Shown: in pieces, positions 1 to 8,022 of the stretch
Layout of the letters: each line of letters starts with the position of its first letter
How positions within the stretch are numbered: position 1 is the stretch's first letter
Assembly (NCBI GenBank): GCA_016256075.1
Contig: SDVU01000329.1
Coordinates: 2,433-15,022, forward strand
Length of the DNA: 12,590 bases
Source of the DNA: Dictyocoela muelleri
Taxonomy: Eukaryota; Microsporidia
Direction: 5' to 3'
Made by a program: the position numbers and the translations under genes
The notes under the pieces: model-generated
Seen by the model: the letters and a program-made list of their open reading frames with translations, nothing else
Database searches by the model: none
What the model was told of the DNA's origin: nothing

Positions 1-90
1 ACGCATCAAACGCATCAAACGCATCAAACGCATCAAACGCATCAAACGCATCAAACGCATCAAACGCATCAAACGCATCAAACGCACCTA
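1..90. repeat. 9-bp tandem repeat array, unit ACGCATCAA
   Basis: Nine perfect copies of ACGCATCAA occupy 1-81, and a tenth copy at 82-90 differs at the last positions (ACGCACCTA). The array starts at the first base, so its true length is unknown. The unit is 44% G+C, far above its surroundings, and its length is a multiple of three. It would therefore encode a three-residue repeat in any frame. The lack of any difference among nine copies points to recent expansion. Confidence 0.97.
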
Positions 91-192
91 ATATCGAAAT
101 ATAATACGGTGTTAGACCCACAGTACTATTTAGATATTTATTATGTCTCTACGGTTTATTACGGTCTAATCATCAATAATTATAATCCCTAG
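1..192 (+). CDS. Possible 3' end of a gene with a THQ repeat, cut by the window edge
   Basis: Frame 1 is open from the first base to a TAG at 190-192, giving 63 codons with no start inside the window. The first 27 codons come from the 9-bp tandem array and read as nine Thr-His-Gln triplets. A tenth, altered triplet (THL) follows, then about 33 non-repetitive residues rich in Tyr, Ile and Val that end in NNYNP. An AATAAA sits at 218-223, about 26 bases after the stop, where a polyadenylation signal could lie. I do not recognise the protein. Against this call, the array contains no stop in any frame except one on the minus strand, so an open frame through it is cheap. The opposite strand is also open from 148 to 2, reading Phe-Asp-Ala repeats. 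Only the non-repetitive tail supports the plus-strand choice, and a decayed fragment is equally possible. Confidence 0.3.
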   Translation, partial: THQTHQTHQTHQTHQTHQTHQTHQTHQTHLISKYNTVLDPQYYLDIYYVSTVYYGLIINNYNP

Positions 193-869
193 ACCTCCTA
201 AAAGAACTGTTATATAAAATAAAGATTTTATAAAATTTCAATAATTTCTTTTTTCTAATAGATGCTATAGTAGCGTTGATATCTTCTGAAATCGATTTAA
301 TTTTAAATAATTAACTTGCGCATTATCAGATAAATAAAGTAAATTAGTAGAGTAATGTTCAATTAAAATTTAATAAGAGATTTTACTAAAAAACAACTCG
401 GCATTTTGAATCGAAGCTGAATTGTTTTATTGCACCTTTACGAACAAAAATCGGTTCTGCAATCTCATTACAACCCGAAAATTATTTTTTTTTGCTTGAA
501 TAATATTATTTCTAATAAAAAAATCATATAAATTTTTCTTTATTTGTGAAAATGCTATATAATATCTAGAAAACCATAGATCTTATTTAAATTTTTTAAA
601 ATAAATTTTTAAAATTAAGCTTCTGTTTAGAAATATTTCGATTTTTTTTAATATAAAAAATGTAGAATCTTTCTAAACAAGACCTCGATTTCATTAAAAC
701 AAATAAAAATGCGAAAATATTTGAGTAGAACTTTAGATGTACATGACCGAACCAAATTATATATATACGAGAAATCTGTTATTGTCATTATGTTTATAGT
801 TTTTTATAGTAAGATAATTGTTTTGCAATATGCAAAGGAAAATTTAGCATTGTAGTTTTTATGATTTAA
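193..869. other. A+T-rich stretch with one unassigned coding-like patch
   Basis: Most of this is low-complexity A+T sequence with no supported gene. One patch at about 375-500 has more even base composition. On the plus strand it reads as short protein-like runs such as HLYEQKSVLQSHYNP, and on the minus strand it also gives a protein-like run (NEIAEPIFVRKGAIKQF). I cannot tell which strand was coding, if either, and I recognise no family. Confidence 0.4.
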
Positions 870-1025
870 TTAATAGTAACAAAGATTCAGAGGCTTGTTC
901 CTGATGTTAAACTTTTTAAATGTAGAAACTTTATTTGTGAAAATAATAAAGAGTCGAGCTCGGTTTTTTTTACATGCGGGTTGACACGTTTAATACAACT
1001 TTTTAGCCTAAAAAATCTTATAGAT
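870..1025 (+). pseudogene. Possible zinc-ribbon fragment of an ISXO2/IS1595 (Merlin-type) transposase
   Basis: A 52-codon frame without stops lies between a TAA at 867-869 and a TGA at 1026-1028. From 918 it reads KCRNFICENNKES, then a VFFT run, then LTRLIQLFSL. The Cys-x4-Cys pair (codons at 921 and 936), followed about ten residues on by a small residue and FF and then a leucine-rich helix, matches the order in ISXO2-type transposases. Those have a zinc ribbon with the pattern RC-x4-C, an S/T-FF turn and a hydrophobic LxxLLxL helix before the catalytic domain. I found no DDE catalytic residues downstream. The ATG frame at 1107-1292 is in the same reading frame but looks like low-complexity Phe/Ile/Lys sequence, so I do not extend the call into it. 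The match is short and could be chance. Confidence 0.3.
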
Positions 1026-1028
1026 TGA

Positions 1029-1797
1029 ATAGTATAATTACACTTGCTCAAGATAAAAAAAAAAGGAAGATTGTAAGAATACTTATTTATATATAAATAA
1101 CGTTAAATGAATCATTTTCGTTACCTATCAATTTTTATTAGACAAAAATCTACAATTTTACAAACTTTTTTATTCAATATTTTTTTTTTTAACTCCACGT
1201 TATACGACCCGAATGCAAGGATAATATTTATTAAATTCTATTTCAAAAAATTTTTAAGAATGTTTCAATCTTTTTTTACGAATCACGCTTAATATACTAA
1301 AAAAATTATAAAGCCATATTAAAATCACTCTAAAATTTTATATGATTTTTTCGTTGCAATTAAAAGGCGAAATATCTTATAAACAAAAGATTAGATTAGT
1401 CGGAATAATATAAATTTTGTAATCTTTCAAATAAAAATGGGAAAAAATTAAAAGAAAGAATTATGAATATAGATTTTTTTTAAATTAACATTTTTTTTAA
1501 CGTTAATTTATCATTTTAAATGCCTTTTTATATTTTTATAGTATCTTTATATACATAACAGTAGTGGATTGCAAATTATGAAAATATCGGTCGATTTTTC
1601 CAAATTTGCTCAACACAGAATAAATATACATTTATACATCTACTTTATTTCTTTAATTTAACTTGGCCTGTTATATTTTATCTTTTATATAAGGAATTCA
1701 AAAGCTTGTAAATAGCCCAATAGTCGTCACTCTTTAACAAAAATAAAAGTATCGATAAAATATCCTGTTATCGCTTCTTAACATAAATAAATAAGAA
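1029..1797. other. A+T-rich stretch, no supported gene
   Basis: This holds long A and T runs. A 61-codon ATG frame at 1107-1292 is dominated by Phe, Ile, Asn and Lys, as expected from random A+T sequence, and I do not regard it as a gene. The part from about 1560 to 1797 is slightly more G+C and may be the 5' flank of the MULE fossil that follows. No terminal inverted repeat could be matched by eye. Confidence 0.6.
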
Positions 1798-1956
1798 ATG
1801 ACATTAAGCAGTCAGAAACTAGAGAAATATATCATAATATATAACTGTTCAGTGTGTTTTAGCTGATTAGGACTTGGTAAAATAAGACAAGAAGGAAAAA
1901 GTACTCTCTTAGGTGTCTGCGAATTTGCGTGGAGACGCATCTCGTCAAAAATTTAA
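1798..1956 (+). pseudogene. Coding-like frame directly upstream of the MULE transposase remnant
   Basis: An ATG at 1798 opens a frame that runs to a TAA at 1954-1956 with a single internal stop (TGA at 1864-1866). The second half reads GKIRQEGKSTLLGVCEFAW, with a mixed composition (Gly, Arg, Glu, Trp, Cys) unlike the A+T desert. It ends six bases before the ATG at 1962 where the MULE transposase can be picked up, and it is in a different frame. It may be an N-terminal extension of the same transposase lost through a frameshift, a leader within the element, or an unrelated scrap. I recognise no domain in it. Confidence 0.35.
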
Positions 1957-1961
1957 TAGAA

Positions 1962-3378
1962 ATGATTTTCATGATAAGCAGTAATGAACTTTATCCTACT
2001 GAGTCGTCTTTGCGCTAAGACCATAAATGAGGCGGATTTGACCTATTATTCTCTTGAAAAAAATAAACTCTATAAATCATGAAAACCTAAAATTATGAAA
2101 AGTCTGAGAGGAAAAAAGTTATTATTATGTGTCGCTATGTTTATTATTTGAGACGCCAAAATGATGCCGTTATAACTTGGAGATGCTAAAACAGATAATG
2201 TAGATGGTATTATATTACCATTAATGATAATTTTGTTCGTGAAAAAAACATAATTATGATTTAGATTATGATGAAAATGAAGCAGAATATCTGAGATTCA
2301 AATGATTAGAAAGATCAATTAATACTTCTGAGAGGCCCTAAAACATTATTATCTCAGAATAAGAGAACCGGTTCATAAGTTCTCGATAATTTACCCGAAA
2401 CAGTGAATTAAACCGACAATATAACGAGATATAGATAAAAGCAAATACCGTACCGATAAATGCTAATATTTCTAAAAATATTAAATACACGTTCTACACT
2501 GAAATTTTTTAATTTATGATTTCAGTGCTTCAGAAATAATATTATACTTATATTTGCTACTATTACCTACATCGCTTATCTTGAAAACTTGATAGCCTAG
2601 TACTGATATGGAACATTTACACATGTCCCACATGATTTGAACAAGTTTATTCAATAATGGGTCTTATAAAAAGAAAACGTGTTCTATTAGTTAATATTTT
2701 TATTATAGACAGATGAAAATGATATATCTCGAGGATTTCTTTTATAAATTATTATTTGAAAACACAACCTAAATCTATTTAACAGATTTGGAAATAGCTG
2801 TCTTTTCTGCATCTTCAGAAATTTTTAATGTTCTGAAATTTCAGGTTGTTTTTTTCATTTTATGAAAATATTAGTTAGAAAAATACAGAGAAATGGTTTA
2901 ATACTCAAATATAATACGAATTTCTATTCAGAAAATGTTTACTAATGATAATTGAATTATCATATATTCTAATAAAAAAATTTAATAAGCGTAAATTGCA
3001 AAATCAAATGATTTTTTTAATTTACATTAAATTCCAGAGAAATTTAAATTATCTAAATGGAAATTTTGCAAAAAATATTGCATATATTATTACCATGAAA
3101 TTTTAGAGACTAAAAATATTTTCTCGACAAATTTCTGGTCAGTTGTAAAAAGAGTAAATTAATATATTCCAACTATTTCAAATTGTTTAGAAGGTGGACA
3201 CAGGTCTTAAAATACCTATTTTATTATATCACACCCTAGTTTGTTTTAATTTCGAATAGAACGAAAGAATCAACATGCAATAACTTAGGAAAATGTAAAC
3301 AGACTTAATTTGTGTCAGAAATCTTATTTATCACGTGAAAATAAAAATTTAAGATTTTTTTTTAAAATTTTTTACTAA
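1962..3378 (+). pseudogene. Decayed FLYWCH-type Mutator-like (MULE) transposase
   Basis: The MULE transposase can be followed almost end to end through all three plus-strand frames, spanning about 470 codons, a normal length for the family. Parts in order: an N-terminal stretch from ATG 1962; a FLYWCH zinc finger at about 2090-2260, with WRC-x4-C (codons 2178-2201) and HNYD at 2249-2260, where HNH is usual; the first catalytic block at 2598-2618, whose GTF survives while the preceding Trp, Cys and Asp codons now read TAG, TGA and TAT; a strand reading YSIMGLIKRKRV at about 2643-2678; the second catalytic block LTDLE at 2779-2793 with Asp intact; the GCFFHF metal site at 2844-2861, followed by KILVRKIQRNGL; and the C-terminal block NCLEGGH at 3181-3201 with the catalytic Glu intact. 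The Asp-Asp and Asp-Glu gaps, about 59 and 135 residues, suit MULEs. Many stops and frameshifts make it inactive. Confidence 0.9.
2090..2260 (+). other. FLYWCH zinc-finger domain of the MULE remnant
   Basis: This N-terminal DNA-binding module begins with KSLRGKK at about 2098-2118, followed by the aromatic run YVYYLRR. The zinc ligands are Cys 2184-2186, Cys 2199-2201 and His 2249-2251. The second histidine position now reads Tyr (TAT at 2255-2257), a one-base change from CAT. A stop lies directly after the first Cys codon, and the His ligand is in a different frame from the cysteines. The domain would recognise the ends of the element in a working transposase. Confidence 0.8.
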
Positions 3379-3599
3379 AATCCATGTTTGCAAAATTAAA
3401 AAGCTCTAGCTAGACTTTTGAAACTCATAAAAAAGGTATGAATTAAAGCTATTTTTTCATATATAAAAATTTATTTAATTTGATTAATTGTTTAGTAAAA
3501 AGATTTTTAACAAATTTTTTTAAAGGTTGTTAACCCATTGCAAAATTTCAAAAATTTCATATGTTCTGTTTAAATTGTTTTTTTTTGTAACGAAAATCT
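3379..3599. other. A+T-rich 3' flank of the MULE remnant
   Basis: This is low-complexity sequence with long T and A runs. No coding signal or terminal inverted repeat was recognised. The right end of the element is probably in or just beyond this stretch. Confidence 0.5.
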
Positions 3600-4340
3600 A
3601 TAAACTTGGCTCATTAGGCGAGTTGACTGAATACCTGATATGTGGTTCGGTTACGCCCCCCTATACCTCTACAATAAAAAAAGCTTAAAATTATGATATT
3701 GCAATAACAAGTGGCATATAATCGAACTTGAAATCTTCTGGAACCCTTTATCAGTTATTGTTTTCTTTATATGCTGGTATATATTCCATAAATTAAATAT
3801 ATCACATCATAGAATGAAAACAATGACGCAAATAGGAATCTAAAAGATTTATTGCTAGATTATATTATACTTTTAATTCAATATCCTTAAATCAAGATTT
3901 TATTTTCCAGAGGTATAAGAGGGTCTAACGTAGATAATAACCGAATATAACAATCGTGTAATGATTCTGTCGTCAAGCGACAAATATTATGTAATTCAAT
4001 ATGGCGAGATATATTTTACACAATTATTGTTAAACCAGAATATCCAAATAGGATAAGAGAAATTTCTCTAGGTTGTACTTAAAAAATATAAGACATCAAA
4101 AGAACTAGAATGTAAACACGGTAATTGCATAAATCGTATCTTACCAACCCTTTATGAGCCGAGATATTCATATATGAACTAAACTGACTGAATCCCACAT
4201 ATACAAATATAAGGTGTAACATGTCGCAAGCATTCCGCGTGATATTTTTTTCTTTACTTTCAAAGTTCTTACAGGCGGAATCGAAACATGATAAAACATG
4301 CATACAACTAATATTATACAGACTCGAAGAATTGTTTTAA
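3600..4340. pseudogene. Unassigned decayed coding-like island
   Basis: Base composition is visibly more balanced than in the flanks, which in this window marks former coding sequence. On the plus strand, one frame keeps protein-like runs over about 650 bases, for example WRDIFYTIIVKPEYPNRI at about 3999-4052 and MSQAFRVIFFSLLSKFLQAE at about 4218-4277. It has about a dozen breaks, fewer than random A+T sequence would give. On the minus strand an unbroken 74-codon frame (4303-4079) reads CDMLHLIFVYVGFSQFSSY in its middle, and near 3750 the minus strand reads ITDKGFQ. Both minus-strand runs distantly recall a retroelement integrase core, but they lie too far apart to be adjacent parts of one. 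I cannot decide the strand or the family. It could be a retroelement fossil, another transposon or a dead host gene. Confidence 0.4.
3605..3670. other. G+C-richer islet at the start of the unassigned island
   Basis: About 65 bases near 45-50% G+C include a run of six C at 3655-3660 and its neighbour. It contains a sequence like a tRNA A box (TGGCTCATTAGG) and a weak B-box-like GGTTCGGTTAC, but it does not fold as a tRNA. It most likely belongs to the same former coding unit as 3690-4340. Confidence 0.4.
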
Positions 4341-4960
4341 TCTAATATTATAAAATAAGATAAATAGCTTTTTAGGGAATTGTAATTTATGTGTTATAAA
4401 TTTTTAAAAAACTTACCCTTCTAATCAGTAAAAAAATATAGAATATAAATGCTATTATCGACAAATAGTATGTAAATTTTGCAATCTTTATTGTTAATAC
4501 CTCTAAAAAAGTCTAAACATTATAATCTTCATATTAATATAGTGCTTATTTATAATCATGGAACAATTATATGTTATTTAAATTTTTTTTTATTCTGTAA
4601 TTGACTTATTATGATTATAACATTTAAAACATAAAAAATATTATGATTTATATTTAGAGATAAATTTATTGATGTCCCTGTTTTTACTTTTTAAGTGCAT
4701 ATTTTTTAGGTTCATTGACTGACGATTACTAAAAATATATATGCAGGTGTAAAATGTATATTGTCGTGGTAAGAGACATGAAAAATTGTAATTTTAAAAT
4801 AATTTTTGTCTTTAGCTACAAAAAAACAAAAATAAATATTATTCATATTTTTCTAAATTTAAAATTGATTCATTGATAAAAATATTTATATTTATTTTTT
4901 TTACCATATATATTACCGCTTTGTATACATATTTCAGTTGTTAGAAATTTTTATCGAGGT
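4341..4960. other. A+T desert, no supported gene
   Basis: Low-complexity A+T sequence. A 40-codon ATG frame begins at 4754 (MYIVVVRDMKN) but soon becomes Lys/Ile/Asn-rich. I do not call it a gene. Confidence 0.6.
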
Positions 4961-4979
4961 TAGATCTACCTTAGCCCAT

Positions 4980-5045
4980 TTTTATGTCGCTCTCTGAGTT
5001 ACGTCTTCGCTAAAGACACAATTTATAACCTATATTAATAACTTA
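4980..5045 (+). mobile_element. Possible scrap of a second MULE copy (N-terminal region)
   Basis: An islet of higher G+C at 4996-5019 (GAGTTACGTCTTCGCTAA) resembles 2001-2018 inside the MULE remnant (GAGTCGTCTTTGCGCTAA), allowing short gaps. Flanking bits also agree: a TTTTAT or CTTTAT run about ten bases before, and ACCTATATTA or ACCTATTATT after it. A further AGAGGAAAAAA near 5191 recalls 2107-2117 in the MULE, though about 90 bases farther away than expected. The order and strand match, but the homologous blocks are short and A+T-rich, so chance is a real alternative. Confidence 0.25.
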
Positions 5046-5870
5046 ATGTTCGTTTAAAATCATAAATAATTTTTATTAAGATAAGATATTAGATTTTAGA
5101 ACTGAAAAAAAATTTGGTATGTTTTTTTTTCTTAACATTATAAAATAAAAATCTCGAATACTATTTAGTAAGCATTGTATTTTTGAATTCAGAGGAAAAA
5201 AAGTATTTAAGAACGCGAAGATTTATAGCCTAACAAAATTTTATTATATGTCTAACTACATTATCCATATTTATAATAGGGCCATAGATGACAAAAAAAT
5301 ATTTGTATACTTTTGAAACGTTTTTTTTTCTATATTCGTTAAAATATGATCAGTAGCATTATTTTTTTATTTGCATGAGACAATTTCGTCCCGTTTTTTT
5401 CTATCTTTACTTTCTTTCTTTTTTTAATCCATAATTTTTTGAAAGGCGCTATTATAAATGAAATACATTATAAAAAAATACCATAATAAACGATAGAGCT
5501 TAAAAAATTTGTTCTCATAATTGAAAAAAAAACATAGAAATAGGGTTGTATGAATAAATAAATAATAGGTATTATATATAAAATAGAAAAATTTTACATA
5601 ATATAATAAATTGCTTCTCTCTAGTATTAAAAAAATATATAATTTTTAGTTGTCATTCTATACAAAAATTTATTTAGCTCAAATATAAGAATAAAAAAAA
5701 ATATTTATGTAATTTACAATATTTAACCAAAAAATATAATGTAAGAGATATTCATAAAATCATATTTTGCTTTATAATAGCAAAATATAATATATATTTT
5801 ATTTATTTTAGATATATATATTTTGTTAATTTACCCCCACTTTTTTCAATATAGAATAAAATTAAATTGT

Positions 5871-5902
5871 TGTAAAATTGTAAAATTGTAAAATTGTAAA
5901 AT
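5871..5902. repeat. 8-bp tandem repeat, unit TGTAAAAT, four copies
   Basis: Four perfect head-to-tail copies of TGTAAAAT occupy 5871-5902. The unit length is not a multiple of three and there is no coding context, so this looks like a simple non-coding minisatellite. Confidence 0.95.
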
Positions 5903-6685
5903 TATATATTAATTAACTAGGAAAAAAAACTATTACTTTTTTTTAAAAATAGGCTTATTTACATGACCATGTATAAATTATAATTAGGTTTGTGTTTACT
6001 TTAAATGAAATTGATATCAAATAATGACCGCATATTATTGAATTTAAGCGTTTTTAACAATAAAATATACTGTTCATAAACCGCTAATTGTAATACTGTA
6101 TTACCGTTACGTCTTGAGCTTCAAGTATAAATTTACTAGATCACTTTTTTTACTCTTAAAAATAAAAATAAAAGAATAAATATAAGAGAATATAATATCA
6201 TTTGTGCCATATAATATATAATACTATCAAATTATATCAGATAAATCTAAGAGGTAATAAATATAGAGGATCTTAAATACTTCTAAAAATCTATAGAGCT
6301 TATATTTTCAAATTGTTATAATTAAAATTATTTTACGTACAATTAATATTTTAATAATATTTTTTTTGTCTATCTGAAAAAGTATGTATTATTTTTACAG
6401 GTTTTAAGATGATGAAACTTTATCTTATAGATTTAAAAATTAACCTATAAATTAGGTAAATTTGAGAATGATATCATATAAATGTTTTTTATATTATATA
6501 TTCTATTTTATAAAATAGCTCATTTATTATACATGATTTTGAGAATTATCAATAAAGATTCATATATTTTTTATATTTATTAAAGAAAAATAAAGATAAA
6601 ACAATAAGAGATAATTTATTTTTTATTTAAATAATACAAAAAAATATTCAATATAATTTATAGTAATTAATGTAATTTATTGATA

Positions 6686-6700
6686 ATATATATATATATA
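6686..6700. repeat. AT dinucleotide microsatellite
   Basis: An uninterrupted run of about seven and a half AT units within A+T desert. Confidence 0.9.
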
Positions 6701-7434
6701 GTTATTTATAATTAATTGTGTATTTTATAAAATTCTATAATAATAAAAGAATGTATATTACATTTTCAACTTTGTTGTGGGCAAAAAAATATTGAATTGG
6801 TAGGCTTTAGAATCGACGTTTTATAGATAATTTCAGTACCCGGCTTTAATTTTCGTATTTAAATGGCACAGATAAAAAGAAATATCGAGTTTATTATAGA
6901 ATATATGGTAATTAATTTGAGTCAATATAAATCTGTATAACATTATTTTGGCGTAAAATGTACATTTTCTAATTCTCTTTAAAAAAATTTAGAAATTATA
7001 TAACCTTCTTCATAAAGTGAAATAAAATTAAAAGGCTCAGATAAGTCTTTATACAACCATAATTAATTTATGAAAAAATTTAATAAATGAATAAACTGTT
7101 TCTGTTAATTTAATCTAAATATTGTAAATGTTTTTAAATAAAACAATTTTATGTTTTAAGACCACGATACTAACAATTATTTTTTATTATTACAATAGTA
7201 TTTTTTTAGTCTGATGAAGTTGTAAATTGTATAATAAATATCAACAATTCAATTTATGTGAAAAATCTCTTTTATTTCAAAAACAGTAATCTGAAATTTA
7301 GAGTATCTATAAAAGCGAAATTTTCTATTTATATATCATAAGAAAACTTTAGAAGTAATGTTAATTATTAGAATAGATTTTTGCATATTATTTTGTTTTT
7401 AAAAAAAAATTAGTAAAATATAAATTTTATTTAA

Positions 7435-7452
7435 ATATATATATATATATAT
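7435..7452. repeat. AT dinucleotide microsatellite
   Basis: Nine uninterrupted AT units within A+T desert. Confidence 0.9.
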
Positions 7453-7887
7453 TATCGACTTTTTTATAATTATGAAAAACACTTTTTTTGAAGTGATTAT
7501 TAATTTTTTTTTAGTTCAGTAAAATTTATTTTTATTGGACTAATTATTTCTAATTCTATTATTATAAAACTAAGTATTTTTAAAACGTTTTAAAAAAGTA
7601 TAATGTATTAAAAAGCCTAGATAATATATGAAAAATATAAAGATTTTTATATATTAATTACAATATTTTGAATATTACTACATTAAACATAACTATAACA
7701 TTTCTCAGTGTAATACTTTAGAATTTTACAAAGTTCATAACATTTTTTAAAAATAAAGTATCTACATATACGAAATTCGTCGTGTCTTAATTTTCTTAAA
7801 TAAAGGTATTTGTAAAAACTATATAATTTTTTTTGTTCTTAATTTTATAATCTTCGCCGACTAACCTCTATAAATAAAATACACAAT

Positions 7888-8022
7888 ATGAGCATTGCCA
7901 AAATTAAACAAATAAATATTTTGTCTGATAATATCCGAAATTATTTCTTGGCCACCCAACCGAAAATAGGTGTCACTTTTTTAATTTACTGTAAAAGATT
8001 TTACTTTGTTATAAACACATAA
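7888..8022 (+). CDS. Small unrecognised ORF, 44 codons
   Basis: ATG at 7888 and TAA at 8020-8022. The predicted peptide starts MSIAKIKQINILSDN, continues with a more mixed run (NYFLATQPKIGVTF) and ends Lys/Phe/Tyr-rich. Local composition (GGCCACCCAACCG at about 7950-7962) stands out from the desert. The opposite strand also reads as a protein-like run (PIFGWVAKK, then a hydrophobic stretch containing LILAMLILCILFIEVSRR), interrupted once. No family is recognised and no neighbour suggests a role. It could be a short gene, a scrap of a dead one on either strand, or chance. Confidence 0.2.
   Translation: MSIAKIKQINILSDNIRNYFLATQPKIGVTFLIYCKRFYFVINT

Larger units (their letters stand above)
5046..7887. 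other. Long A+T desert
   Basis: Nearly 3 kb of A+T-rich sequence with no supported gene or RNA. It contains homopolymer runs, two AT microsatellites and an 8-bp tandem repeat, listed separately. One more balanced patch at about 6770-6910 gives short plus-strand runs such as NRRFIDNFST and LNGTDKKKYRVYYRIYGN with several interruptions. It may be another dead coding fragment, but I recognise no family. Confidence 0.65.

Noticed and set aside
1-90. Telomere or CRISPR reading of the tandem array
   Set aside because: The 9-bp unit is head-to-tail without spacers and does not resemble known telomere repeats.
100-210. Minus-strand run NKYLNSTVGLTPYY, resembling the end of a retroelement integrase
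   Set aside because: Only about 15 residues agree, and the plus strand has a longer open frame across the same bases.
1107-1292. 61-codon ATG ORF
   Set aside because: The composition is what random A+T sequence gives (Phe, Ile, Lys, Asn), there is no motif, and the length is within chance for this base composition.
3605-3660. tRNA-like promoter boxes (TGGCTCATTAGG and GGTTCGGTTAC) with a D-arm-like fold
   Set aside because: The D-arm can form, but the gap to the T-loop is about six bases too short, the T-stem pairs poorly and no acceptor stem closes.
3600-4303. Minus-strand retroelement integrase
   Set aside because: Short runs recall an integrase core, but they are too far apart to be adjacent parts of one, and the plus strand reads at least as well. 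Kept only as an alternative for the unassigned island.
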